Shown: positions 6,612 to 14,725, counted from the first letter of the stretch. The stretch is DNA of 15,883 bases from Candidatus Aerophobota bacterium (GCA_030607715.1 JAUWJM010000021.1:1-15883); one strand, 5' to 3'. The notes: a model not told the origin generated them from the letters alone. A program made the numbers and translations.

Positions 6612-7439
6612 ATGATAAAGAGGAGACATACCCGAGCAGTGAGAGTTGGAAATATTATCATAGGAGGAGGAGCGCCTGTATCAATTCAGGAGATGACCTG
6701 CACTCAAACCAATGATATTAAAAAAACAGTTGCTCAGATAAAATCCCTGGAAAAAGCTGGATGTGAGCTTGTGCGTGTAGCTGTTCCTGATCGAGAATCT
6801 GCTAAAGCCTTAAAGGAAATTAAATCTTATATTAATATTCCTCTTATAGCTGATATTCATTTTGACTACAGATTAGCTATAATGGCTGCCGAATCCGGGA
6901 TAGATAAGCTTCGCATAAATCCGGGGAATATTGGGGACAAAAAAAGGGTAGCTGAAATAGCTAAAGTAGCTAAAAAACATGGGATACCCATAAGAATTGG
7001 AGTTAACAGTGGCTCTATTCAAAAGAAGCTTTACCAGAAATATGGAGGAGCAACTCCTGAAGCTATGGTAGAAAGTGCTCTCTCAGAGATTGAACTTTTG
7101 GAAGAATTTGAGTTCAAAGATATAGTTGTATCTTTAAAATCTTCTGATATAAATACAACAGTCAAAGCATATCAACTGTTGGCAGAAAAGGTGGATTATC
7201 CTTTTCACATTGGAATAACTGAGGCTGGATATGGCACTCCCGGGCTGGTTAAATCAGCGGTAGGGATAGGCATCCTTCTTTTCTATGGATTAGGAGATAC
7301 ACTCAGAGTTTCTCTTACTTCTCGTAATCCAGTATTTAGTGTAAAAGTTGCTCGCTCTATCTTAACTGAGTTAAAACTGCGAGAGTTCTCACCTTCCTCC
7401 TTTACAGGAGAGGAAAAGAAGAATAGCTCATCTTCTTAA
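6612..7439 (+). CDS. ispG: IspG barrel subunit lacking the [4Fe-4S] domain
   Basis: IspG (GcpE) reductively converts MEcPP to HMBPP using a [4Fe-4S] cluster. This 275-residue protein contains only the N-terminal TIM barrel, in very canonical form: VSIQEMTCTQTND, VRVAVPD (Arg55), IADIHFDYRLA (Asp81), LRINPGNIG (Arg101), IRIGVNSGS (Arg128, Asn132), VSLKSSD (Lys176), HIGITEAG (Glu204) and LGDTLRVSLT (228-237). It stops right after the family linker (LKLRE). The C-terminal domain with the CPTC...GC.VNGPGE cluster ligands is missing. The last dozen codons are read from the antisense of the convergent ispG gene. Intact barrel residues argue that it is under selection. It could be a subunit that borrows the Fe-S domain of the neighbouring IspG, or a recent truncation. 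Confidence 0.9.
   Translation: MIKRRHTRAVRVGNIIIGGGAPVSIQEMTCTQTNDIKKTVAQIKSLEKAGCELVRVAVPDRESAKALKEIKSYINIPLIADIHFDYRLAIMAAESGIDKLRINPGNIGDKKRVAEIAKVAKKHGIPIRIGVNSGSIQKKLYQKYGGATPEAMVESALSEIELLEEFEFKDIVVSLKSSDINTTVKAYQLLAEKVDYPFHIGITEAGYGTPGLVKSAVGIGILLFYGLGDTLRVSLTSRNPVFSVKVARSILTELKLREFSPSSFTGEEKKNSSSS
7397..7437. terminator. Paired hairpins at the convergent ispG junction
   Basis: CTCCT (7397-7401) and AGGAG (7406-7410) form a 5-bp stem with a 4-nt loop that contains the stop codon of the minus-strand ispG. A second stem, AAGAAGA (7416-7422) and TCTTCTT (7431-7437), has an 8-nt loop and a pyrimidine-rich flank on each strand. Together they could weakly terminate both convergent transcripts. 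The stems are short, so this is tentative. Confidence 0.35.
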
Positions 7440-8469
7440 CTTCTTTTATTAAAACTTTTGCTATATTTTCTCCCCTAATCTTTCTTAGCATTTTTCCTTT
7501 TTTAAAGAGAATCCCTCCATTTTTTGTGCAGGCTATTCCAATATCAGCATCCTTAGCTTCACCCGGACCATTAACCTCACAGCCCATAATAGCTATTTTT
7601 AAGGGAGTCTCAATTCCTTCAATTCCAGAAAGAACATCTCTGACAACTCTCTCTAAATCTGTATGACATCTTCCACAGGTAGGACAGGAAATTAAAACTG
7701 GTCCCTTCTTATATAAAGATAGGGATTTTAGAATTTCATAGCCTACCTTTACCTCCTCTACAGGGTCATCTGTTGAAGAAACTCTAATAATATCTCCTAT
7801 CCCCTGAGAAAGAAGAATTCCTATATTTATGGATGATCTGATAATACTTTGAAGAGAAGAATCAGTGGTAGGTATTTCCAGGTGAAAAGGATAGGAGATT
7901 TTATTACCGAGAAGCTGATAAGAGAAAATAGTAGTGAGCACATCAAAAGTTTTAAGATAGATAATGATATTTGAAAAATCCTCTTTTTCTAAGAATTCTA
8001 TAGTATTCAGGGCACTTCTTGCCATTTTTTTCACTACTATCTCTTGATATTTTTCTGCTCTTTTCTCTAAGGAGCTTGGGTTTATCTTTATACAAAGAGA
8101 AACTTCTCTTTTCTTAGCTTTTTTTATTATCCTTAGCATTCCCTCTTTGCTTATATTTTCTGGATTAACTGTTAATTTGTTTATTCCCTGTTTTAGAGCT
8201 TCTAAGGCAAGCTCATAATTAAAGTGAACATCGGCCACTAAAGGAACATTTAGCTTATCCCTAATTTTAGAAAGACCTCTTAGAGCTGCCCTATTTGGAA
8301 GAGCTATTTTGATTATTTTTGCTCCTGCTTTAATGAGTTTCTTACTTTGGGCAATCGTTGCCAGAGTATCCTCTATTTTAGTTTTAATCATTCCTTGCAC
8401 AACCATTGGAGCATTCCCACCAATTTTTACCTTACCAATTTTTACAATTTTAGTTTTTCTTCTCTTCAC
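7402..8469 (-). CDS. ispG: Divergent IspG-like protein with complete [4Fe-4S] domain
   Basis: A 355-residue full-length IspG homologue starting with GTG behind AGGG at 9-nt spacing. The C-terminal domain is complete: CPTC (Cys262, Cys265), IMGCEVNGPGEA with Cys297 and Glu304, plus an extra Cys268. The barrel has drifted at positions conserved in the plus-strand copy. Arg55 becomes Lys54, Arg101 becomes Thr100 (LTVNPENI), Arg128 becomes Cys126 (CIKINPSS) and the TEAG glutamate becomes Thr201. Asp80, Lys173 and the Arg229/Ser231 pair remain. Family knowledge places several of these at the substrate pyrophosphate. It may not turn over MEcPP by itself and could donate its Fe-S domain to the other IspG. 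It has its own promoter at 8506-8534. Confidence 0.88.
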   Translation of the reverse strand: MKRRKTKIVKIGKVKIGGNAPMVVQGMIKTKIEDTLATIAQSKKLIKAGAKIIKIALPNRAALRGLSKIRDKLNVPLVADVHFNYELALEALKQGINKLTVNPENISKEGMLRIIKKAKKREVSLCIKINPSSLEKRAEKYQEIVVKKMARSALNTIEFLEKEDFSNIIIYLKTFDVLTTIFSYQLLGNKISYPFHLEIPTTDSSLQSIIRSSINIGILLSQGIGDIIRVSSTDDPVEEVKVGYEILKSLSLYKKGPVLISCPTCGRCHTDLERVVRDVLSGIEGIETPLKIAIMGCEVNGPGEAKDADIGIACTKNGGILFKKGKMLRKIRGENIAKVLIKEVKKMSYSSFPLL

Positions 8470-8505
8470 TTTTTCTTACCCTAAATTCAGTAAATTCTAC
8501 CAGGC

Positions 8506-8534
8506 ATAATAGGAAATTTTCTTACCCCAGTCAA
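8506..8534 (-). promoter_or_regulatory. Sigma70 promoter of the minus-strand ispG
   Basis: On the minus strand TTGACT (8534-8529) and TATTAT (8511-8506) are separated by 17 nt. It lies about 37 nt before the GTG start, giving a very short leader. The second IspG is thus expressed independently of the ispE-ispD-ispG operon. Confidence 0.65.
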
Positions 8535-8542
8535 GATCTAAA

Positions 8543-8560
8543 TTTTCCAGTTTCGGAAAA
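8543..8560. promoter_or_regulatory. Small dyad between the divergent ispG and nagB promoters
   Basis: TTTTCC (8543-8548) and GGAAAA (8555-8560) form a 6-bp inverted repeat with a 6-nt centre. It lies between the two divergent -35 boxes, a position suited to a regulator acting on both units. The binding protein is unknown. Confidence 0.3.
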
Positions 8561-8577
8561 CAAAGGTAAAAGTAATT

Positions 8578-8606
8578 TTGACAAAACTCTTGAATTGGTG
8601 TAATAT
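8578..8606 (+). promoter_or_regulatory. Sigma70 promoter of nagB and the alternative glmU
   Basis: TTGACA (8578-8583) and TAATAT (8601-8606) are spaced by exactly 17 nt, about 50 nt before the nagB ATG. Confidence 0.7.
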
Positions 8607-8656
8607 CATACTAAAGCCTGGAGAGTGCTACAAAAACTTTAGGATAAGGAGAGAAA

Positions 8657-9439
8657 ATGAGGATAATCATTGTCAAGGACTATGAGGAATTAAGCAAACG
8701 GGCAGCTAAAATTGTTGCAGATAGGCTTCATGAAAAATCTGATTTAGTTTTAGGATTAGCTACAGGAAGCACACCTGAGGGAATGTATACCGAGCTTATC
8801 AAAATGCATAAAGAAAAGGGGCTTGATTTTTCCAGGGTAAGGAGTTTTAACCTGGATGAGTACTGCGGTCTTTCCCCAGATCATCCTCAGAGTTATCATT
8901 ATTTTATGTTCGATAAACTCTTTAATCACATCAATATAAAACCAGAAAATGTTTATATCCCCAGAGGCGATGTGAAAAATGCAAAAGATTTTTCTGACTG
9001 GTACGAGAAAAAGATAAAGGAGGAAGGAGGAATTGATTTACAGGTTCTGGGAATAGGAAGAGATGGACATATTGGATTTAATGAACCCAGTTCCTCTTTA
9101 AGCTCAAGAACAAGGTTGAAAATCTTAACTGAAGAAACAGTTGAGGATAACTCCAGGTTTTTTCAAAAAAAAGAGGATGTTCCTCGCTGTGCTATTACTA
9201 TGGGCATTGGCACCATTCTTGAAACAAAAGAATGTCTTCTCTTAGCCAATGGATTTAATAAAGCTGAAGTAGTGCAAAAATGTTTGGAAGGTCCACTAAG
9301 TGCTGCGACAACTGCTTCTGCTCTCCAGCTTCATCCTAAGGCAATTGCTATAGTAGATGAGGAGGCAGCTCAAAAGTTAAAACGAAAAAATTACTATATA
9401 TATATGGAAGGAATAGCTGAGAAATTAGAGATAAAATAA
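8657..9439 (+). CDS. nagB: Glucosamine-6-phosphate deaminase
   Basis: A 260-residue cytoplasmic enzyme that interconverts glucosamine 6-phosphate with fructose 6-phosphate and ammonia. The phosphate loop is LGLATGSTPEGMY (32-44). NLDEYCGL carries Asp67, and LGIGRDGHIGFNEP (131-144) carries Asp136, His138 and Glu143. These correspond to the E. coli catalytic Asp72, Asp141, His143 and Glu148 with a constant offset. The length is close to the E. coli enzyme (266). The ATG follows AAGGAG. The next gene begins 2 nt after its stop and encodes a GlmU-like enzyme, so the pair may channel hexosamine phosphate towards UDP-GlcNAc, with NagB running in the aminating direction; that is inference, and catabolic use is the usual role. 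Confidence 0.95.
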   Translation: MRIIIVKDYEELSKRAAKIVADRLHEKSDLVLGLATGSTPEGMYTELIKMHKEKGLDFSRVRSFNLDEYCGLSPDHPQSYHYFMFDKLFNHINIKPENVYIPRGDVKNAKDFSDWYEKKIKEEGGIDLQVLGIGRDGHIGFNEPSSSLSSRTRLKILTEETVEDNSRFFQKKEDVPRCAITMGIGTILETKECLLLANGFNKAEVVQKCLEGPLSAATTASALQLHPKAIAIVDEEAAQKLKRKNYYIYMEGIAEKLEIK

Positions 9440-9441
9440 AG

Positions 9442-10689
9442 ATGGACCGGATTTTGTGTATTTTTGAAGATAGAAAGGTGGAAAATTTTTATCCTCTCAC
9501 CCTAACCAGGCCTGTGTATGATTTAAGATGTGGGATTAGCACCTTAGGAAAAAAAATCTCTAAAATATCAAGAAAAGATGTGCATCTTCTGTGTCGGGAG
9601 TATCTTGGTCCTGTTACTTCTCAAAAAAACAAGGCTTTCAAGGTAAACAATCTCCAAGATATAAAAAGAAAAAATGTTCTTTTTGTTAATGGGAGAGCTC
9701 TATTACTTAACCAGGAGGAGATACCCTTAGAGGGAGAAGAGGAGATGGGAATACAAGAACAAGATATTGTCTATGCTCGGTTAAATAAAGATACCCTAAA
9801 AAAACTTCTCCTTAGCTCAGAGGAAAAAATTGAGGAAACCCTGACTCAGGCTAAGCAACTAATAAAGGTAAAAGAATCTAAGGTTAATCTCTTAGAGTAT
9901 CCCTGGGAATTAATAAAGTTTAACAGCGATGCTATAAGAGCTGATTTTAAGATAAAGGGGAAAAGTGGTATAGAGGGTAAAGTAAAGAAGGGTGCCTATC
10001 TTGTTAATCCTTCTCAAATTTACATAGGAAAAGGAACAGAGGTTGAGGCAGGAGTAGTTTTAAATGCAAAAGAAGGTCCCATTTACATTGGAGAAAAGGT
10101 AAGGATTCGTCCTCCCACTATCATCGATGGACCATCTTATATAGGAGAGGGAACTATAATAGATGGAGCTAAGGTGCGTGAGGGATGTAGCATTGGTCCG
10201 GTATGTCGGATAGCAGGAGAAATTGAGGAGTCAATCTTTCATGCTTATAGCAACAAGCATCATGATGGTTTTATCGGACATGCTTACATAGGAGAATGGA
10301 TAAACTTAGGAGCTTTAACTACTAACTCTGATCTTAAGAATACCTACGGCACTATAAAGGTACCCATTCAAGGAACACTAATGGATAGCAAAGATATTAA
10401 AGTAGGCTCATTTATTGGAGATCACACCAAAACAGGCATTGGAACACTTCTTGACACGGGCTGTGTAATTGGGATAGCCTGTAATATCTTTGGAGGTGGC
10501 ATCGCACCTAAATTTGTTCCATCCTTCAACTGGGGAGGAGAGAAGAAATGGGTGGAAAATAAACTTGATAAGGCAATTGAACTAGCAAAACTGACAATGG
10601 GTCGCCGAGATGTAACTCAAACCCAGGCGGATAGAGATCTGTTAAGAAAGGTATATGAGCTAACCAGAAAGGATAGAGAGAGAAGGTAA
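9442..10689 (+). CDS. Alternative GlmU-type sugar-phosphate nucleotidyl/acetyltransferase
   Basis: A 415-residue protein of the alternative GlmU family (putative UDP-GlcNAc diphosphorylase / glucosamine-1-phosphate N-acetyltransferase). The N-terminal signature is LCIFEDRKVENFYPLTLTRP (5-24) followed by VYDLRCGISTL, which replaces the classical GlmU pyrophosphorylase loop. From about residue 170 to 370 there are left-handed beta-helix hexapeptide repeats, such as IYIGKGTEVEAG, IYIGEKVRIRPPTIIDGPSY and YIGEGTIIDGAKVREGCSIG, then NSDLKNTYG and a glycine-rich loop as in acetyltransferases. It is translationally close to nagB (2-nt gap). Cytoplasmic; expected to feed peptidoglycan or surface-sugar synthesis. 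Which reactions it really catalyses is not shown by sequence. Confidence 0.87.
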   Translation: MDRILCIFEDRKVENFYPLTLTRPVYDLRCGISTLGKKISKISRKDVHLLCREYLGPVTSQKNKAFKVNNLQDIKRKNVLFVNGRALLLNQEEIPLEGEEEMGIQEQDIVYARLNKDTLKKLLLSSEEKIEETLTQAKQLIKVKESKVNLLEYPWELIKFNSDAIRADFKIKGKSGIEGKVKKGAYLVNPSQIYIGKGTEVEAGVVLNAKEGPIYIGEKVRIRPPTIIDGPSYIGEGTIIDGAKVREGCSIGPVCRIAGEIEESIFHAYSNKHHDGFIGHAYIGEWINLGALTTNSDLKNTYGTIKVPIQGTLMDSKDIKVGSFIGDHTKTGIGTLLDTGCVIGIACNIFGGGIAPKFVPSFNWGGEKKWVENKLDKAIELAKLTMGRRDVTQTQADRDLLRKVYELTRKDRERR

Positions 10690-10711
10690 AAATCAATCAC
10701 AATAAATTATC

Positions 10712-10764
10712 AACCCAACTTATGCGGGTTTCAGAGGTTAAAATCCAGTTTTCCGAACCTCTGA
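10712..10764. terminator. Tandem inverted repeats at the convergent glmU-like/DUF2283 junction
   Basis: AACCC (10712-10716) and GGGTT (10726-10730) form a short stem. They are followed at once by TCAGAGGTT (10731-10739) and its exact complement AACCTCTGA (10756-10764), with a 16-nt loop. The position, between convergent genes, suits a bidirectional terminator, but no T-run follows on either strand. Confidence 0.4.
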
Positions 10765-10809
10765 TAATCTAACTCTCTTTCAGTACGATACTGGAGAAGG
10801 AATTTAACT

Positions 10810-11052
10810 TTACTCGACACTTATGGGAAATTGCACAGTTTTACCTGTGGATTCATCAGCCAAGATAAATTTACCACCTTTCATAATCTGGAGTTGCTCA
10901 TTCGCATTTAACAATTCAATACCGTAGATCTTTCCATCTGGAGAAATGTCAACATTTACTTCATCGCTTATACGAATAGTTTCAATATCAGTAGTCTTTT
11001 CTCTAAACCTTATATATGCAATGTTATACCGTGAGTCATAGCTTACCTTCAT
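10810..11052 (-). CDS. DUF2283 family small protein
   Basis: An 80-residue protein matching DUF2283: MKVSYDSRYNIAYIRF at the start, then EVNVDISPDGKIYGIELLNA, predicted to be mostly beta-strand. The ATG follows AGGAGGT. It starts 11 nt after the DUF4258 gene and is surely co-transcribed with it. DUF4258-DUF2283 pairs recur in bacteria and have been suggested to act as toxin-antitoxin-like modules, with DUF2283 in the partner role; that function is inference. Confidence 0.85.
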   Translation of the reverse strand: MKVSYDSRYNIAYIRFREKTTDIETIRISDEVNVDISPDGKIYGIELLNANEQLQIMKGGKFILADESTGKTVQFPISVE

Positions 11053-11063
11053 AATTTAACCTC

Positions 11064-11315
11064 CTAAAAATATTTTACCACGACTGTAACTACGATAAAA
11101 TCCTCGGCTTCTTCGACCCCATATACCTCTATCTGCTTTGTTCTATACTCCTTGCCTTTCCATACACTGCCAAAAGGAAAATTGCGTCTAAATCCACTTC
11201 GTCCAAACTTTGCCGGAAATCTCTCCCCTGTTTCCACCGTTTTTATTGCTTCATTCTCACTTGCTCCACGTTCTTTCATTCGTTCTTTGGCATGAGAACG
11301 GATTTTCACAGTCAT
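11064..11315 (-). CDS. DUF4258 family small protein, possible RelE-like toxin
   Basis: I place the start at the ATG (11315), preceded by AGGAGAG at 8 nt, which gives 83 residues. A TTG 42 nt further upstream has no good ribosome-binding site. The protein begins MTVKIRSHAKERMKERGASE, the typical DUF4258 opening, and continues with basic segments (FGRSGFRRNF), then VVVTVVVKYF-like strands at the end. DUF4258 proteins are distantly similar to RelE/HigB-fold RNases. It sits first in a two-gene unit with DUF2283, between the glmU-like gene and the pur operon. It looks like a small mobile module inserted between housekeeping units. Toxicity is not shown by the sequence. Confidence 0.8.
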   Translation of the reverse strand: MTVKIRSHAKERMKERGASENEAIKTVETGERFPAKFGRSGFRRNFPFGSVWKGKEYRTKQIEVYGVEEAEDFIVVTVVVKYF

Positions 11316-11411
11316 TACAACTCTCTCCTGAATGTTTAAAGTTGAAATCCAGAACAAAATGAAGGGAAAACAAGAAATTTCATATTAAAAAAATTTCAGT
11401 GATTAATTTCT

Positions 11412-13640
11412 TCAGAGGTGGCCAGAAAGCCCATTTTCCCATATCTTAGATAGCTTATCTACCTCTGCATCTATTAAGATTTTTCCATCCCTTTTAATTA
11501 CCAATTTATCTTTCGCTACTTTTCCTATTCTCTGACACTTTGCCTTATTTTTCTTTGCCATCTCTTTTACTTTAGCTAAGTTTTTGGAAGGACAGGAAAG
11601 TAAAATGCGGGATTGAGTCTCTCCAAAAAGCAAAGCATCATCTCTAAGAGTAAAAGGAGAAAGATCAATAACTGCTCCCCATCTTTTTTCAATATTACAG
11701 ATACAACACTCAGCTAAAGCTACTGTTAGACCTCCTTCTGAACAATCATGAGCTGAGTCAACCAACCCTTTCTTTATCATTTCAAGACAGGTTTGCTGAA
11801 TAGATTTTTCCTTATTTAAATCAACAGAAGGCGGAATGCCTTTCTTTAAATTATAAATAAAGTAAAGATATTCACTTCCCCCTAACTCTTCTTTGTTTTC
11901 TCCTAAAAGAAGAATTAAATCTCCTTCTTTTTTAAACCAGGGAGTAGATATAAAATTAATATCATCAATTAAACCTACCATTCCTACTACCGGAGTGGGG
12001 TCCACTGCTCCTTTAGGGTTTTCATTGTAAAAGCTAACATTTCCTCCAGTAACAGGTGTATCTAAGATTCGACAAGCCTCAGTCATTCCCTCTACACATC
12101 GGGTAAACTGATAGAAGACCTCAGGGTCTGTAGGAGTTCCAAAATTAAGACAGTTGGTAATAGCTAAAGGTTTAGCTCCTGAGCAAACCAGATTTCTGGC
12201 CGCCTCAGCTACAGCAATTTTTCCTCCTTCATAAGGATTAAGATAGCAGTAGCGTCCATTTCCATCACAGCTTATAGCCAAGGCTTTTTTAGTCCCTTTT
12301 ATTCTCAAGATAGCACTATCCGATCCTGGGGGAACTATGGTATTAGTTCTCACCATATGATCGTATTGCTCATATACCCAGGATTTTTTAGCAATATTTG
12401 GAGAATCAAGAAGTTTTTGTAGAACCTGATTGTAATCTTTCAACTGAGAAAAATGGGAAATATCCAAACTCTGAACTTCTTTTAGATAATCTGGTTTTTT
12501 TACTTCTCTAATATACACCGGTGCCTCTTGCACTAAAGATCTTGCTGGAATATCAGCCACTATCCTGTTCTTATCAAGCACCCGAAACATCCCATCAGAG
12601 GTAACCTTACCAATTTTTACCGCGTGCAGGTCCCATTTTTCAAAGATATTTTTAGCTTTTTTTTCTTTCCCCTTTTTTACAATAACCAGCATTCTTTCCT
12701 GAGACTCAGATAGCATAACCTCGTAAGGAATCATCCCTTCCTCTCTCCTGGGGACAAGGGAGATATCAATCTCTACCCCTGAATTACCCCTGGAAGCTGT
12801 TTCTACTGTGGAGGAGGTTAATCCTGCTGCTCCCATATCCTGCATTCCCACTACTACGCCACTGTCTATCAACTCCAAACTCGCTTCAAGGAGAAGTTTT
12901 TCCATAAGAGGATCTCCTATTTGAACAGCAGGTCTATCCTCATAAGACTCCTCACTGAGTTCTCGAGAGGCAAAGCTTGCTCCTCCTAACCCATCTCTAC
13001 CTGTTGATGATCCAACATAAAATACAGGGTTTCCTGTACCTGTCGCTCCGGCTTTGGTGATTTTGTTCTTTTGCACCACTCCCAAGCACATTACATTTAT
13101 TAGAGGATTACCTTCATAGGTAGGATCAAAAAAGAGTTCTCCTCCTACAGTGGGAATTCCCATTGTGTTTCCATATCCAGCAATTCCTTCCACTACTCCT
13201 TTTAATAAATAGCGAGATTTTGGATTATCTAATGGGCCAAATCTTAAGGAATCCATAAGAGCAATTGGTCTTGCTCCCATAGTAAAGATATCTCTAATAA
13301 TTCCTCCAACACCTGTAGCTGCTCCCTGATAAGGCTCTATTGCCGAAGGGTGATTGTGAGATTCCATTTTAAACACCACTGCCAGTCCATCTCCAATATC
13401 TATTACTCCAGCATTTTCCTCCCCGGCTTTAACTAAAACATACTCATTCTGGGTTGGAAATAATTTTAATACCGGCTTTGAGCTTTTATAACTGCAATGT
13501 TCACTCCACATAACAGAAAAGATACCCAGTTCAGTAAAATTGGGTTCTCTTCCCAAAATTTGCTTTATTCTTTTATACTCCTCACTGGTTAATCCATGAG
13601 TTTTTACTAAACTTAAATCTATCTTAACTGGCTCTTTCAT
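11412..13640 (-). CDS. purL: Phosphoribosylformylglycinamidine synthase subunit PurL (small type)
   Basis: The ATP-dependent synthetase subunit of FGAM synthase in purine biosynthesis, 742 residues, which is the small PurL that needs separate PurS and PurQ. Visible landmarks are [10 protein letters not shown] (46-55) with active-site His48, [20 protein letters not shown] (91-110), [16 protein letters not shown], and later [22 protein letters not shown] and [14 protein letters not shown] of the second AIRS half. All are canonical, so the enzyme looks functional. It overlaps the end of purQ by 17 nt, pointing to translational coupling, and is last in the operon. No strong terminator was found before the DUF4258 gene. 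Confidence 0.97.
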   Translation of the reverse strand: MKEPVKIDLSLVKTHGLTSEEYKRIKQILGREPNFTELGIFSVMWSEHCSYKSSKPVLKLFPTQNEYVLVKAGEENAGVIDIGDGLAVVFKMESHNHPSAIEPYQGAATGVGGIIRDIFTMGARPIALMDSLRFGPLDNPKSRYLLKGVVEGIAGYGNTMGIPTVGGELFFDPTYEGNPLINVMCLGVVQKNKITKAGATGTGNPVFYVGSSTGRDGLGGASFASRELSEESYEDRPAVQIGDPLMEKLLLEASLELIDSGVVVGMQDMGAAGLTSSTVETASRGNSGVEIDISLVPRREEGMIPYEVMLSESQERMLVIVKKGKEKKAKNIFEKWDLHAVKIGKVTSDGMFRVLDKNRIVADIPARSLVQEAPVYIREVKKPDYLKEVQSLDISHFSQLKDYNQVLQKLLDSPNIAKKSWVYEQYDHMVRTNTIVPPGSDSAILRIKGTKKALAISCDGNGRYCYLNPYEGGKIAVAEAARNLVCSGAKPLAITNCLNFGTPTDPEVFYQFTRCVEGMTEACRILDTPVTGGNVSFYNENPKGAVDPTPVVGMVGLIDDINFISTPWFKKEGDLILLLGENKEELGGSEYLYFIYNLKKGIPPSVDLNKEKSIQQTCLEMIKKGLVDSAHDCSEGGLTVALAECCICNIEKRWGAVIDLSPFTLRDDALLFGETQSRILLSCPSKNLAKVKEMAKKNKAKCQRIGKVAKDKLVIKRDGKILIDAEVDKLSKIWENGLSGHL

Positions 13641-14328
13641 AACTTTTAATCCTAATTATGGATTCCCATATCCCTCGACCATCCTCGGAACCTAAGATAG
13701 CTTCGGATGCTCTTTCGGGATGGGGCATCATTCCAAGAACATTACCTTCTTTATTGCATATTCCTGCTATAGCTTCTATTGAACCGTTGGGATTTGCCTC
13801 TTTTAAGAGCCTACCCTCTCTATTACAGTATTTAAAAACTATCTGATTGTTTTTTTTTAAATTTTTTAAACCCGGAGTATCCACATAATAATTTCCCTCA
13901 AAATGAGCAATGGGAATCTTTAAAACCTGTCCCTTTTGGAAAACACAGGTAAAAGGAGTATTGTTGTTCTCTACACGGATGTAAACATACTTACATATAA
14001 AATGAAGACTGCTATTTTTTCTCATTGCACCGGGCAAAACACCTGCCTCTAAGAGAATCTGAAAACCATTACATATTCCAATCACCAATCCCCCTTTCTG
14101 AGCAAACTTTTCTACTTCCTTCATTACCGGACTGAATCTGGCAATAGCTCCTGTGCGCAGGTAATCTCCATAAGAGAATCCTCCAGGAAGCACAATGCAA
14201 TCGTAATCTTTTAAATCTTCCTCTTTGTGCCAGATAAGATTAACATCTTGCCCCATTACCTCTTTTATTACATAGTAGCAGTCATGATCACAATTTGATC
14301 CAGGAAAAACAACTACTCCAAATTTCAT
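13624..14328 (-). CDS. purQ: FGAM synthase glutaminase subunit PurQ
   Basis: A class I glutamine amidotransferase of 234 residues that releases ammonia from glutamine for PurL. The triad is present: Cys86 in [13 protein letters not shown], His203 and Glu205 in [30 protein letters not shown] and AHFEGNYY are PurQ-specific. It overlaps purS by 4 nt (ATGA) and purL by 17 nt, the usual arrangement of a complex whose subunits are made together. It is the only intact glutaminase of this operon; hisH and guaA nearby are reduced to scars. Confidence 0.97.
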   Translation of the reverse strand: MKFGVVVFPGSNCDHDCYYVIKEVMGQDVNLIWHKEEDLKDYDCIVLPGGFSYGDYLRTGAIARFSPVMKEVEKFAQKGGLVIGICNGFQILLEAGVLPGAMRKNSSLHFICKYVYIRVENNNTPFTCVFQKGQVLKIPIAHFEGNYYVDTPGLKNLKKNNQIVFKYCNREGRLLKEANPNGSIEAIAGICNKEGNVLGMMPHPERASEAILGSEDGRGIWESIIRIKSYERAS

Positions 14329-14576
14329 TTTTTCCCCTCAATCTCATAATCATAATTTTCTATCACCGGATTTACTAAAAGTTTTTTGCACATATCCTCA
14401 ATTTCTTTTTTTACCTCTTTTTTATCTTTAACATTTAACTTTAGCTGCAGATATTTACCCATCCTAACTTTTCCTACTCCCTGATATCCCAGGGAATGTA
14501 GAGCGTTCTTTATAGTTATTCCTTGAGGATCGGCTACTCCTTCTTTTAAACTGATATAAATTTTAACCTGGAACAT
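14325..14576 (-). CDS. purS: FGAM synthase subunit PurS
   Basis: An 83-residue PurS, the small beta-alpha protein that bridges PurL and PurQ and shapes the ammonia channel. The opening [20 protein letters not shown], then [21 protein letters not shown], and a C-terminal [14 protein letters not shown] match the family over its full length. Its ATG lies 3 nt after the stop of the guaA C-terminal scar, and the GGGAG that serves as its ribosome-binding site is part of that scar's last codons. This may explain why the end of guaA was kept. Confidence 0.95.
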   Translation of the reverse strand: MFQVKIYISLKEGVADPQGITIKNALHSLGYQGVGKVRMGKYLQLKLNVKDKKEVKKEIEDMCKKLLVNPVIENYDYEIEGKK

Positions 14577-14579
14577 TAT

Positions 14580-14725
14580 TTACTCCCATTCAATAGTGCT
14601 GGGTGGCTTGGAGTTAATATCGTAAACTACCCTGTTTACTCCCTTACCCATCTTAAAATTAACTGATTATACTGAGAGCCAAAATCTAATATGGCTACCA
14701 TTTCCTCATAAGGTTCTTGAGGCAA
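14580..14725 (-). pseudogene. guaA: guaA scar: both ends of GMP synthase with the middle deleted
   Basis: Immediately after hisF, AAGGAG and a TTG (14725) start a 29-residue frame containing MVAILDFGSQYNQLILRWVRE, the N-terminus of the GuaA amidotransferase domain. It stops at 14636-14638. In another frame, overlapping it, GKGVNRVVYDINSKPPSTIE followed by WE and TAA at 14580-14582 is the unmistakable C-terminus of GuaA. About 470 residues that normally separate these are missing. At the junction the codons for VRE and for KGV share AAGGGAG, so a deletion between short repeats is plausible. Neither the glutaminase triad nor the ATP-pyrophosphatase domain remains, so this copy cannot make GMP. 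Operon position and both flanking ribosome-binding sites are kept. An assembly error is the main alternative. Confidence 0.85.

Noticed and set aside
7380..7439. A simple frameshift that would restore the Fe-S domain of the plus-strand IspG
   Set aside because: No frame downstream of LKLRE encodes CPTC or NGPGE on the plus strand; that DNA already encodes the end of the other gene in reverse.
8309..8509. Plus-strand hydrophobic frame at the 5' end of the minus ispG, like a small membrane protein
   Set aside because: It is antisense to the conserved IspG N-terminus and covers its promoter; no ribosome-binding site.
13658..13846. Plus-strand open frame antisense to the C-terminal region of purQ
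   Set aside because: Shadow frame; purQ is complete and canonical here.
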